Below are positions 1 through 10,261 of a stretch of DNA of 64,000 nt, one piece after another. Made by a program: the position numbers and the translations under genes. Within the stretch, counting starts at the first letter, position 1; every line of letters begins with the position of its first letter. The DNA comes from Culex pipiens pallens. Taxonomy: Eukaryota; Arthropoda; Insecta; Diptera; Culicidae. The DNA lies in NCBI RefSeq assembly GCF_016801865.2, contig NC_068937.1, positions 138,210,455 to 138,274,454 on the forward strand, read 5' to 3'. The notes under the pieces were generated by a model, which saw nothing but the letters and a program-made list of their open reading frames with translations, had not been told where the DNA came from and did no database searches.

Positions 1-1360
1 AAAGCTCATGAAAAGATGATTTCTATAAAAAGTTATATAACAAATACTATTACGAAAATAAAAAAGATGCAAAAAAAGTATGTACACCTTTCGAAAAATT
101 TACATAAATAATGTTATTTGTTGACAAATCACCATAAATCCAGTCTCCCAACTCCAAATAGGCATCCTTGACTGATTAAAAAAAGAATTTGGATTGAATA
201 TAAAGTTTACTAACTACTTAGTATAAAAGTTTATATATCTCTGGAAATTCTATATAAAACTTATCTAAACTTAATTTTGAAAACTTTTAATTCAACTAAA
301 TGTCAATATATTAGCATATAATTGCTAAATAAACATTTTGGAGTGGGTATAACACCGTTTTGGGGGTATTTGTATCGATAGAATAGATTTTTCGTTGGAA
401 TTTCGTACCAACCCGGAATTACGTCGTAGGAAAATCCGCCGGCATCCGAACCGGTCCACGATTCACAAGTCAACCTATGTGGAATCGGAAAGAGCATAAA
501 ATTTCCGATCTTTTGATACCCAAACATCTACGTTTTCTTTAAAACCTACGTTTCTAAATACCTGGGCAAAAAGTAAGTTTGATCCACGAGAACAAAAATT
601 ACGAAATTCCATACATTTTTGGCAGGTTGCTCAAACGAAACCATAACAACGTTTTTGCTTAGGTATTTATAAACGTAGGTTTTATAGAAAACCTAGATTT
701 ATGGGTATCAAAAGATCGGAAATGTTATGCCCTTTCCGATTCCACATAGGTTGACTTGTGAATCGTGGACCGGTTCAGATGCCGGCGGATTTTCCGACGA
801 CGTAATTCCGGGTTGTTACGAAATTCCAACGAAAAATCTATTCTATCGATACAAATACCCCCAAAACGGTGTTATACCCACTCCAAAATGTTTATTTAGC
901 AATTATATGCTAATATATTGACATTTAGTTGAATTAAAAGTTTGCAAAATTAAGTTTAGATAAGTTTTATATAGAATTTCCAGAGTAATATAAACTTTTA
1001 TTCTAAGTAGTTAGTAAACTTTATATTCAATCCAAATTCTTTTTTTAATCAGTCAAGGATGCCTATTTGGAGTTGGGAGACTGGATTTATGGTGATTTGT
1101 CAACAAATAACATTATTTATGTTAATTTTTCGAAAGGTGTACATACTTTTTTTGCACCTTTTTTATTTTCGTAATAGTATTTGTTATATAACTATTTATA
1201 GAAATCATCTTTTCATGAGCTTTTTGTAGCAAAATGTTTGGCATGAGTTTCTGAACAAAACGTAGTACTAGGTTCTTGTCAAACTTTAAATTTTTTACAT
1301 GTTTCATCACAAAATGTGCATAGTGCCCAAGGGGTGTAAATACTTTTTTTACATACTGTA
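1..1360. mobile_element. Tc1-like foldback element with ~0.6-kb inverted arms (left end cut off)
   Basis: Positions 1-573 and 649-1221 are near-perfect reverse complements around a centre at about 611, with a spacer of roughly 75 bp. Beyond 1221 the right arm continues to a terminus reading TACAGTATGTAAAAAAAGTA on the minus strand and ending at the TA at 1359-1360. That terminus resembles Tc1/mariner ends, which use TA target sites. By symmetry the left terminus lies about 137 bp before the window, so the full element is about 1.5 kb. The arms contain only short open frames and no transposase, so it is non-autonomous. The Tc1 assignment rests on the terminus only. Confidence 0.7.
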
Positions 1361-1797
1361 AGTTTTAAGAGCATCCTCCGCCCAGAGTGATTCGCATTTC
1401 AAGCATTCTTTTCCCACATTGCTATCGCATGATGAATCTCTGGCTGTATCTTCATGTGTGTTGGCGGCGGCGGCGGCGGCTGTAATCCTTCTGCCCTTGC
1501 ACGCATTTGCATCGTCGTCGTCAACGCAGAGAATGTCATTCGACGAGGAACGGGGTGGCGAGGGTGGTCGGATGCTGCAACCCATTGACACCGAAGCGGC
1601 CGATGACTCAAACGATCTCGTTGTGTCTTTTGCAATGCCGCACGCTTAGGAATGCTCCGCCCCTCTCTCCCATGCAAGATGGTGACCACCCACTCGAAGG
1701 CGGTGCGGCGATACCACCCCCGAACTCATTACGATGCATGAACGTTCATTGTCATGGTCCGTTGAGGCGCTAAAGGTTATTGATATCAATGTTTTGA
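1361..1797. other. Unique upstream region of lipase gene 1, no gene recognised
   Basis: This stretch is more GC-balanced than the flanking transposon and contains a GGC trinucleotide run at 1463-1480. Short overlapping open frames exist on both strands, but none resembles a known protein and their composition is driven by the GGC run. It is best read as 5' flanking DNA of the lipase gene that starts at 1971. Confidence 0.5.
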
Positions 1798-1947
1798 GAC
1801 CGACTGTTTATCAAACCTCGTGACGTTGATTCCGAAAATAAGCTTATCAAAGCGCGGATTAACCGCGCGTCGAAGTGGTCCGATAACAAATTAATCTAAA
1901 TGAATTGAGCTATAAAAGCGCCAAGCAATCACGGGAACCGTTTCAGT
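1798..1947 (+). promoter_or_regulatory. Proximal promoter of lipase gene 1
   Basis: A TATA box (TATAAAAG) lies at 1911-1918 and an arthropod initiator TCAGT at 1943-1947, with its A 34 bases after the first T of the TATA box. Upstream are TTATCA at 1808-1813 and 1844-1849 (GATA-factor type sites read on the minus strand), TGACGT at 1821-1826, GATAA at 1882-1886 and AAATTAATC at 1888-1896. Most of these recur in the same order in front of the second lipase gene, which supports function. The predicted 5' UTR is only about 26 bases. GATA-type sites are known in insect gut and fat-body promoters; tissue specificity here is inference. Confidence 0.75.
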
Positions 1948-1970
1948 TGGCATCATTCGAAATCTGCAGA

Positions 1971-3039
1971 ATGTTTGTTCGAAAAATAACTTTTTTGGGG
2001 CTCCTGGCAGTCGGTACCAGTATATCTACTATAGACGTTATCAAATAACTAATGACCTGTTATTGTAGTTGCCGCCGTTCCCATCGATCACATCAACTGG
2101 CAACTGGTCCCAAACTCGGAAGGTCGTCTGCACCTCGTCAACGTAAACCCGTATGATCTACCGCAAACCTATGACGACCCAGAGTTTCACTTTCAACCAG
2201 AGACCGATCTCGTGTTCCGGTTGTTCACCCGCAACAACCCTGACGAGCCCCAATTCCTGGAGATCAACGACCCAGCCTCGATCCTGAACTCCAACTTCAA
2301 CCCAGCGCACCCGACTCGGTTCACGATCCACGGCTGGAACAGCAACGGAAACGACGGCTTGAACACCCGCGTTCGCGACGAAGTGCTTGCCATCGGAGAT
2401 TTCAACGTCATTTCCGTTGACTGGAGCGTGGCCAACAGTCCCAACTACATATCCTCTCGCAACGCCGTCGGTCCGGCCGGCTTTGGAGTTGGACGGCTGA
2501 TCGATGAGCTGGTTGCCCTGCGGGGAGCTGAAGTGAACAACATCTACGTGATTGGATTCAGTTTGGGGGCACACGTTGCGGCTAACGCCGGCAAGCATCA
2601 CGGAGGTCGTATCAACTCGATCATTGCGCTGGATCCGGCAGGTCCGCTGTTCTCCGCTGGAGACGTTGACGCAGTATCCCCTCAAGACGGGCAGTACGTG
2701 GAGACTGTCAACACCAACGCCGGTCTGCTTGGAAACGGTGTACCTCTAGGACAGGCCAACTTCTACCCAAACGGAGGTCGTACCCAACCCGGCTGTGGTA
2801 CGGATATCGGCGGAGGATGTGCCCATGGACGAGCGCCTGCGTTTTACGTGGAGTCGATCCGTTCGTCGGTTCCGTTCCGATCGACGCGTTGTTCCAGTCA
2901 CGACGAAATCTTGGTCGGAGAGTGCAGTGTGAGTGGTCCGGACGCCAATATGGGCGGAGAACCGTCCAACTTTGGACGTGGCGTTAGTGGGATTTACTTC
3001 CTGACCACAAACGGAGAGTCTCCGTTTGCTCAAGGGTGA
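1971..3039 (+). CDS. Secreted neutral lipase / phospholipase A1-like, paralogue 1
   Basis: The coding sequence is join(1971..2013, 2069..3039), giving 337 residues. Exon 1 encodes a hydrophobic signal peptide (MFVRKITFLGLLAV) split by a phase-1 intron; the mature protein probably starts near residue 20. The alpha/beta-hydrolase core of the animal lipase (pancreatic lipase-like) family follows: an oxyanion-region TIHGW near residues 100-104, the nucleophile motif GFSLG with Ser179, the acid Asp203 in ALDPAGPLF, and His292 in CSSHDE. Cys257/Cys265 bracket a very short lid and Cys289/Cys300 form a second likely pair. A short lid is typical of phospholipase A1-type members, so the enzyme may hydrolyse phospholipid or neutral acylglycerol esters outside the cell; substrate is inferred. 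ATG 1971 was chosen because it follows the TATA/Inr promoter by about 26 bases and restores the signal peptide. The second lipase gene, 3.7 kb downstream, has the same length and structure. Codon use is clearly GC-richer than the surrounding repeats. Confidence 0.92.
2014..2068 (+). other. Intron of lipase gene 1 (55 bp, phase 1)
   Basis: The intron starts GTACCAG and ends TTGTAG. Removing it joins G (2013) to TT (2069-2070) as a Val codon and continues into the long lipase frame. The same position and phase are used in the second lipase gene. Confidence 0.88.
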
Positions 3040-3044
3040 ATAAA
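3039..3044 (+). promoter_or_regulatory. Poly(A) signal overlapping the stop codon of lipase gene 1
   Basis: AATAAA begins on the last base of the TGA stop codon (3037-3039). A GT-rich stretch (GTGGGTGTGGTTTTG) follows at about 3059-3073, as expected for a downstream element. The 3' UTR would therefore be only about 15-25 bases long. Confidence 0.7.
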
Positions 3045-3132
3045 AGATTTAAACAAAAGTGGGTGTGGTTTTGAATTGCTGAGCAGTTGAGAAATCTTCA
3101 TTTTCAAGCGTATTTCGTACAATTTTTAATTA

Positions 3133-4430
3133 GAGCAATTCTCTACGAAATTGGTATTTTTTTAATTTTAATTTTTGTATTTTTTAATCCGGCTGAAATT
3201 TTGCATCATTAGTTTGCCCATAAAATTTTCAATACCAAATTGGCAGCTGTCTATACAAAAATGATAAATAAAAATTCAAAAATCTGTATCTTTTGAATGA
3301 ATTTTTTGATCGAGTTATAGATATTGATAAGAACTACACTGAAAAAAATTATAAACGGTATTTTTTTGTTATTTTTAATTTCACTAATTGTGCATGTTTG
3401 GGCTGGATTAAAAGTATTTTAATCCGCAAAAACTTTTATTTTGCAAAAAAAATAAATTTTCGTCAATAATTAGGTATTTTGGAAACTAATGACCTGGGTG
3501 CAGAATAGTGGTTCGCAAAACGGCCTCAATTTTGAACTGTCAAAGTGGAACCAATTTGCTGTTCGCCAAAAGTAGAGCGTATTGTTATCGATTATTAAAA
3601 AATGTTTTTGTTTTTTTTTTGCAGGAATGAAAAATATGTGACTTTTGAAGATCTGGACAAATTTTAAGGAAGTAGAAGGTGAGATCGTCATTTTTTATTA
3701 TTATGAATGGAAGTTGTTTATGGAGTCGATGCGGTTGGATCCATCCAGAAACTTTTTTAATTGTTTGATGCTACTGGTAAAAATCTTCTCTGTTTGTTGG
3801 ATCAGCTTCACTAGAATTAGCAATTTTTTTAATGAACCAGGAAGAGCTGCAGGATTCCAAAATCAGCCAGGGAATTTAAACTTGAAAACACACAGCATTT
3901 TCCAGCAAAAAATGTCTAAAATATAAAAAAAAACATACCTACCACTGATTATAAAACAGCTCATTTACCAGTAAGAAAAAAGTCATGCTTGTGCTTGAAC
4001 AGCCTCCTACTTGGTAGATGTAAACAAAGTGGGAGCATTCGAAAATTACGTTACGAATTTTCTCTATTCATCACCCATTCCAATGTTGTAACCATGGGTC
4101 TTAAATTCAATGTTTAAACTTTTTTTTTAAAATTATTTTTTTCGAAAAGCTGAGAAAATTCTCTATATTTTGCTTCTTTAAAATTTGTCGATACGACCCT
4201 TAGTTGCTGAGATATTGCCCTGCAAAGATTTAAAAACAGGAACATTGATATTTTCTAAGTCTCATCCAAACAATCCACCATTTTCTAAAGTCGAAATCTG
4301 AGCAACTAATTATCCGGTTTTAAATGTTAAAATATGAAATATTCATAAAATTTTCCAAAATTTTCGAAAACAATATTTTCAATATTTATTAATGAAGACT
4401 AACATTTAAAAAGGGCGTAATATTGAATGT
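3133..4430. mobile_element. Foldback family copy 1 (degenerate, left arm only, interrupted)
   Basis: The copy begins GAGCAATTCTCTACG and carries the family's poly-T/A segment, the GCATCATTAGTTTG block, the AAAATCTGTATCTTTTG block and, from about 4140, the AGCTGAGAAAATTCTCTATA, GCTGAGATATTGCC and AAGACTAACATTT core blocks. The middle (about 3470-3960) does not match the other copies and is probably an insertion; it includes a TTCGCAAAACGGCCTCAATT segment. There is no coding capacity. Confidence 0.65.
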
Positions 4431-4961
4431 GTGGAAAATCATGACATCCTTACCACCATAAAAAAATCCAGAAAACTAGGAAAACAGCATGTAATTTCAT
4501 TGTGCCTCTAATACTGGCATATCATAACCTTTTATAGAGAGTTTTAATACTAAATTGATTAAATACTGAACATCAACAAATTGGATGGAGTTAGGAGCGA
4601 GTACTCAACTTGCCAAACATATGAAAATTTCCACCACTCTTTTGTGACAATTTTTGTTTCAAAATTTAGATAATTATTTTTGACAAAAGCTTTAAATAAA
4701 ATGTGTACCTGCCAAAATGAAAAAAAAAACTTATAATTTCAGCTGCAGTAATTAAGAATGCCATTTTCTGAAAGTAAATAACAAACGATTTCTTCTTAGT
4801 TTTTATAGAAAAAAATGCCAAAAAAGCTATGAAACTGGTAAAATCTGAAAAAGATAAAGATACCCGCTCATCTTTTATCTAATAGTCAATTAAAAATATG
4901 TCATTGCCACATTTATTTAAAAGCCTGGCACCACACGGTGATTGAGTTCCATGCTATACCA
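4431..4961. other. AT-rich intergenic block with a degenerate MITE copy
   Basis: Mostly AT-rich sequence without open frames of note. Positions 4477-4636 match the small element nested in the hAT transposon at 5058-5301: both start TAGG..AACAGCAT, both contain GTGCCTCTAAT and TTGGATGGAGTTAGGAGCGA, and both end near a TTCC motif. This copy is shorter, with an internal deletion. The last 8 bases (4954-4961) are the hAT target-site duplication. Confidence 0.5.
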
Positions 4962-6372
4962 CAGGGGTGCTCAAAGTTTTTGGAGGCCGGGCCAAATTTG
5001 AAGCTCAAATGAGCTTGCGGGCCAAATTTACAAAAAAAGGTTATTAAAAAAATAAATTAGGGGAACAGCATCTAATTCCAGCGTGCCTCTAATGTTGGCA
5101 GGTCAGAACTTTGACATTCAGTTAAAGCTAATTAAAAGCGTTTTCAACTGAAATCCAGTGATAAATAGCTCAGTAAGAAGTGAGAAAGCAAGTTTCTATC
5201 TAAAGTTTTGCAAAATTAGTTGTATAAATAGTAAAAATCAGCTAATTGGATGGAGTTAGGAGCGAATGCTTAACCTGACAAACATACGAGAATTTCCCCT
5301 ACTTTATTTTAATTTAAAAGATTCAATTTCTGTTTTTTGAAAAAAGTGAATTCAAAATAATAGAAACCACAAAATAACGGTTTCTATCGGTATTGTTGAT
5401 TTTATTGTTTTAGGTATTTGAAAAAAAAAAGTTTTTAGCTGAATGTATTAGTTTTTAATGTTTAGTTTTTATATTTCGAAAATGGTAACATTACATGTTG
5501 AACAATTCTTCTAAAAGCGTTATTTTATGTATAGGTTAAGTGTGGTTTATGAAAAATCGTTGAGAGCCAGAATTTCAACATTTATTTCATCGAAAATTCA
5601 CTAAAATTGAAATTATTTTGAACAAACTTAAACATGCTCAAATGATTCTAAATGCAAAGGAATGCATATTTAATTTATTTCAGCTGATTGCACTTAAATT
5701 TATATATTTTTTTAAGTTTTTAAGTTTTTTTTGAAATTGTTTTTGCTCCTGGTTTTTCGAGCCAATTTTTTAATAGTGTGAGAGGAGTGGGTTGATCGAC
5801 GAAAGCTATGTAAAATATTTGCAACATCCTCCGATTTCCACATTTTGTCTGCCTGAATCAGTTGGTTGTCAATCAGATTCGTTATCTAACTGTAATGAGT
5901 TTGAATCCATTGCACTTCAGTTTGAGGTTCAGTTCATAAAAGGGTCATTATGACTTGCAAATTAATAAAGAAAACTTATATTTTTGCAACTATTACAGAA
6001 TTCTTCCTAAGTCAAACTTGAACTTTTTTTTAAATATTTCCAAAATTTTTGATGAAAGTTTTGACGATATTTACTAGTTTCACTCACAAACGTGTGAAAG
6101 TGTTTTAATTATATTTTTTTTGAACAAATTATTTGTATCATAAAGTGGGGATCAAAATATTGATAAATCATAAGTTTTTTTTTATTAACAAAATATATAA
6201 AAAATTAGCATGTAAATATTTAATATAAACCATAATTGTTAAAAAAGGATAAAATCGCTTTACAAGGGGTCAACGGGCCATTTTACATGATCATTCAAAA
6301 TGGGTCCGCGGGCCACAAAATATCACCTCGCGGGCCACGTTTGGCCCGCGGGCCTTACTTTGGTCACCCCTG
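4962..6372. mobile_element. Non-autonomous hAT transposon (1411 bp) with 8-bp target duplication
   Basis: The ends are CAGGGGTGCTCAAAGT (left) and ACTTTGGTCACCCCTG (right), imperfect inverted repeats followed inward by GGGCC-rich segments on both sides. The octamer CTATACCA sits directly outside each end (4954-4961 and 6373-6380), the 8-bp duplication diagnostic of the hAT superfamily. No transposase frame exists inside, so it would have been mobilised in trans. It carries a nested element at 5058-5301 and lies between the two lipase genes. Confidence 0.88.
5058..5301. mobile_element. Small MITE nested inside the hAT element
   Basis: It is bounded by TAGGGGAA and TTCCCCTA, i.e. a GGGGAA terminal inverted repeat flanked by TA. 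A second, degenerate copy in the same orientation lies outside the hAT at 4477-4636, which shows that this is an independent repeat family. It has no coding potential. Confidence 0.55.
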
Positions 6373-6499
6373 CTATACCATAAAGAGCCATTAAAGAGCA
6401 TTTAAGCCTTTTAGCACCTGCGAATGTAGGAACTTTTTGGTCTGGAACATTTAGGAAAGAAAGCTCAAAGTTCACAAATGGTACAATACATTTAAAAAA

Positions 6500-6672
6500 A
6501 AACTTGACCGTTTATCATTTGTGACGTCGATTCCCGAAATAGGGAGCAGACTGAACGTGTTCCAGGATTTCTTATCACAACCCGGATTTTCCTCGAAGGT
6601 GTCTGCGAAAATTAATCAATCGGCTGATGCTAGTCTATAAAAGCACCGAGCGTTTGATTCTTGCGGGTCAGT
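6500..6672 (+). promoter_or_regulatory. Proximal promoter of lipase gene 2
   Basis: A TATA box (TATAAAAG) lies at 6636-6643 and the initiator TCAGT at 6668-6672, with the same 34-base spacing as in lipase gene 1. Upstream are TTATCA at 6512-6517 and 6572-6577, TGACGT at 6522-6527 and AAATTAATC at 6609-6617. Their order matches the first promoter, and the second TTATCA is embedded in a larger shared block (CTTATCA..[AC]..C[GC]CGGATT). The conserved order survived transposon loading of the spacer, so these are good candidate binding sites. Predicted 5' UTR is about 22 bases. Confidence 0.75.
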
Positions 6673-6691
6673 AACAGTCAATTTCAAAAAC

Positions 6692-7759
6692 ATGTTTATT
6701 CTCAGTATAGCGTTCCTTGCCGTTTTGGCAGCTGGTTGGTTTAGTTGAAAATATTGACTTGACAAAATTTAATTAAATAATTTTTCAGCGTCTGCTCTGC
6801 CCGTGGATAACAGTAACTGGCAGCTAGTTCCAACGGCCGATGGTCACCTACATCTCGTCAACATCAACCCGTACAATCTTCCGGAGGCTCAAGATCCCGA
6901 GGTACATTTTGAGCCCGAAGCCGACATCGGGTTTTGGCTGTTCACTCGAAGCAACCCAACTACGCCACAGTTTCTAAGGATAAATGACCCAGCCTCGATA
7001 GTCAACTCCAACTTCAACCCGGCGAACCCAACCCGCTTCACCATCCACGGATGGAGCAACGACGGAAGCTACCCGATGAACAACGCTATCCGTGATCGAC
7101 TGCTGGCGGTTGGAGACTTTAACGTGATCACCGTAGACTGGGGAGCGGCTGCGTTGAACCCGAGTTACATTGGAGCGCGAAACAGTGTCGGTGCTGCCGG
7201 GTTTGGAGTTGGCCGCATGATCGACGAACTGATTGCTCATCGTGGGGTGGATGTGAACAGTATTTCTTTGATTGGGTTCAGTTTGGGGGCTCATGTGGCT
7301 GGCAATGCGGGAAAGCATCACGGAGGTCGGATCAATACGATCATTGCGTTGGATCCTGCGGGGCCTTTGTTCTCCGCTGGACAGGCCGATGCGGTGTCTC
7401 CTCAGGACGGTTTGTACGTGGAGACTATCATGAGCAACGCTGGTTTGTTGGGTATCAATGTGCCGCTGGGACAGGCCAACTTCTACCCCAACGGGGGAAG
7501 ATCTCAGCCAGGTTGTGGGACTGACATCGGAGGTAGCTGCGCCCACGCCCGTGCCCCACAATTCTACGCTGAGTCGATCGGAGCTTCCGTGCCATTCCGA
7601 TCAACGCGTTGTGCCAGTCACGACGAAATCCTCACCGGAGTGTGCACTCCAAGTGGACCGGATGCCAACATGGGCGGACAACCGTCCAACTTTGGCCGCG
7701 GTGTCAACGGGATCTTCTTCCTGACCACCAACGGGGACGCTCCGTTCGCTCGAGGATAA
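6692..7759 (+). CDS. Secreted neutral lipase / phospholipase A1-like, paralogue 2
   Basis: The coding sequence is join(6692..6734, 6789..7759), again 337 residues. The N-terminus MFILSIAFLAVLAAASA is a clear signal peptide with a likely cleavage just before LPVDN. Ser179 (GFSLG), Asp203 (ALDPAG) and His292 (CASHDE) form the catalytic triad; Cys257/265 bracket a very short lid and Cys289/300 form another likely pair, all at the same positions as in paralogue 1. By eye the two proteins are roughly three quarters identical. The TIHGW segment near residue 100 supplies the oxyanion region. Family knowledge (animal lipase superfamily, short-lid members) points to extracellular hydrolysis of phospholipids or acylglycerols; the precise substrate is inferred. 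The start is fixed by the TATA/Inr pair 22 bases upstream and by the restored signal peptide. No damage is visible, so both copies appear functional. Confidence 0.92.
6735..6788 (+). other. Intron of lipase gene 2 (54 bp, phase 1)
   Basis: The intron starts GTTGGT and ends TTTTTCAG after a T-rich tract. Splicing joins G (6734) to CG (6789-6790) as an Ala codon within the signal peptide. Position and phase equal those of the first paralogue, and the lengths differ by one base. Confidence 0.88.
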
Positions 7760-7764
7760 ATATA
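7759..7764 (+). promoter_or_regulatory. Possible variant poly(A) signal AATATA of lipase gene 2
   Basis: No canonical AATAAA occurs just after the TAA stop. AATATA, a known weaker variant, overlaps the stop codon at the same relative place where gene 1 has AATAAA. The correspondence in position makes it plausible but weak. Confidence 0.35.
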
Positions 7765-9082
7765 ATCGAGATGCAATCTCTGAAGAAAATTCGCATTTTC
7801 CTTCCACCGGTAGCTGCATGCCCGACCGCTTTGTCCCCGTGAGACACACTGTGTGTGAATAGAGCTCAACCACTAACCGACTGTAAAAAGTATGCTAACA
7901 ATGTGGCTTTTCTTTTCCGCCCCCACTGCCAACCACACACCGACTGTCGTCATAGCCGGGGTTCATTTACTTTGGCTTTGCCCTGTTCTGGCCTGTGGCA
8001 GCCTGTCAGGTCAGGCTTTCAGCCCCGAACCAGGAAGGGACGGACCAGGGCGGTGGCAAACAAAACGAGGCCTGGATAAGCGAAACAACGCACACGTGCG
8101 GTTGTGGGTGGACGTCCCCTCCCCGTTTGTACACAATGAGCAAAAAAGGTGGAGGTACTGAGTGGGTAGGGGAGCGAGGTAAACAAACTAGAATTAGTCC
8201 AAGAGGTGCTAGGGCAAATTGAGGCTGTGCGGACGGACGGACACTCAGATTACCCAACCGCAAGATTTGCCTCCGATATTTTACTACTCTCGTTGGGGAG
8301 TGGGAGCACATTCCCTTTAGAAGCCCGGAATACCGTTCCGTTTTTTTTTTCGGTCACGATTGGGAAGCAAGCATGAAGTGTGGCCTCTCCTCCGACCGTG
8401 CGATACGGTGTATAAATTAAGGCGCTGCTTTTTTGGCCACTCAGCACAGAGTAGGTGGGGGGAGTCAGGTGAAGTGCCTACCTGATTTGTGTCCAGACTG
8501 GGACCTAGTGGCCATCGAATACCTCGCCACCACCCCCAGCAGCTTCAAGCGGACAGAATGTGGGCTATCATCATAAATTAACGTGCCTCATTTGCATAGT
8601 TGTGAGTTCATTTGGCAAGTGTGCCGATACGATGATGGAGCAGGTTATACGGATGCTTTGATGAACTCTCGGAGAGCAGCGAGACTGCTGACCAAATTTA
8701 CGTGCCAGGCACGTGGGCGGAGATGAATTCCACGTCTGTTTTGCCTCTTCTTTTTACGGGACACGATCAAAAGACTGCTGCCGCCGGCCCGGCCACAGGA
8801 ATTGGCGGTGGAATGCGAGGTACTTGCGGGGGTAGGAGGGTATCTGGAGATTCTGTTTTTTTTTTTTTGCTTTTTGTCGAAGGCAAGAAAGTGGCCAAGT
8901 GCGTGCAATGTCCTTTTTTGGTCAGAATGGATAAAGAGAATGATACCAATCTTGCTGAATAATTTGTTTGGTTTCCACGCGAGGTTCTTAAGATGATGCC
9001 AAGTTGCAGTATCATGAAATTATTGAACAATAATATAATAAAGTTTCAACTATACAAATGAAAAGACTAAATTTTATTTGTC
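7765..9082. other. Single-copy, GC-balanced noncoding stretch downstream of lipase 2
   Basis: Base composition is markedly less AT-rich than the repeats. Overlapping short open frames occur on both strands without recognisable motifs. Homopolymer runs of T lie at about 8340 and 8856. I see no exon, RNA gene or transposon end. Confidence 0.4.
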
Positions 9083-9220
9083 TACACGGAGAAGAAAGAG
9101 CTCCCAAAATCGTGAACACCCATTCATGAAATTGGGAACCACGAACAAAGTGTTCAAATTCCATGGTACGTTTTTGAAAATCTCTGGGGAATCTCTTGGG
9201 AACTCTTTTTTCTCAGTGTA
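9083..9220. mobile_element. Hairpin MITE with TACACGGAGAA termini, copy 1
   Basis: The left end TACACGGAGAAGAAAGAG is reverse-complementary to the right end CTTTTTTCTCAGTGTA. The interior carries AAATCGTGAACA and GGGAACCACGAACAAAG, which recur in the copy at 10044-10230. The right half is shortened. Confidence 0.65.
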
Positions 9221-10043
9221 TTAGAATGAGTATCTATGCATTATCTTAGACTATTATGTGTTTTTTAAGCTGAGTTTTTTCTTTTAAACATTTAAATCGT
9301 ACTGGGGTAATTCTCTACTAACTCACACGAAATCGGAAAAAGTTGCCCAGACCTTCCTTCAATTTACGCGAAACTTTTGTCCCTGATCACGAATCTGGAG
9401 ACGGAGGGGCTGTACAACCCGAAAAAATACATGTTTTTCAAGAATTTGCAGCCTGAAAAGGTGATGAAATGGAAATCTTGAGTCAAAGGGACCTTAATGT
9501 AAAATTGGACGCCCTATTTGATGACGTAAATTCATTAAAAAATACTATTTTTCATCGAAAAAACACAAAAAAATATAAAAACTGCCAATTTCCGTTACTC
9601 AACTGTAATTTTTTTTTTGGAATGTGCCATTTTAAGGGAAGTTTAATGTTCTTATCGAATCTACATTATCCCAGAAGATCTTTCTTTCTTTAGAGCAAAC
9701 ATTTTTATTTTAAAATGTCGTGTTTTTTTTCTAACTTTGCAGGATTAACTTTGAGAGTGTAATAATGCTGTACAAAGTTTCAGAGCAGACAATTACAAAA
9801 ATGTTGAGGGGTTTGCTTATAACCATCACGAGTTATCGTGGTGACGATGAACGGTCATGATCGACACAACTAGTGCAAAAATGTAATCTATTTGCAAGTC
9901 TAAATCTCAGAAATTAGGTATGTGATTAATTTCCAGAGTCCTAAAAACTAAATTATAGAGAATCCAAAGCTTTCAAAAAATTAAAAACTCTTATAATTTA
10001 CCACATTGTTGGTACGGGAAAAAACTACTTTTTTCATTAAAAC
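9221..10043. repeat. AT-rich repeat-derived region, no gene
   Basis: Begins with a block (GGGGTAATTCTCTACTAACT at 9304) of a type I recall as dispersed in culicine genomes. The remainder is AT-rich with T homopolymers. The only open frames are short and unremarkable. Confidence 0.4.
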
Positions 10044-10230
10044 TACACGGAGAAAAAAGAGTTCCTAAAATCGTAAACAAGCGTTCATGGAAATGGGAAC
10101 CACGAACAAAGAGTTCAAATTTCTTGGTACGTTTTTCAAAATGGTACCATGGGATTTGAACACTTTGTTCGAGGTTCCCATTTTCATGAACGCTTGTTCA
10201 CGATTTTGGGAACTTTTTTTTCTCCGTGTA
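10044..10230. mobile_element. Hairpin MITE with TACACGGAGAA termini, copy 2 (near-complete palindrome)
   Basis: TACACGGAG at 10044 and CTCCGTGTA ending at 10230 bound a 187-bp sequence that is almost entirely self-complementary: GGGAACCACGAACAAAG at the left pairs with CTTTGTTCGAGGTTCCC at the right. It would fold into one long hairpin. There is no coding content; outer TA may be the target site. Confidence 0.8.
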
Positions 10231-10261
10231 CGATATCTTTAAAATTTAGGCGAAGACCTTT

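Noticed and set aside
1349..1773. Short GC-rich open frames upstream of lipase gene 1
   Set aside because: Their composition comes from a GGC run and several frames on both strands overlap; no domain or signal supports a gene.
1971..2049. Unspliced short product MFVRKITFLG.. ending at the in-frame stop at 2044
   Set aside because: The reading continues into the intron; the matching phase-1 intron in the second gene shows that splicing is the correct model.
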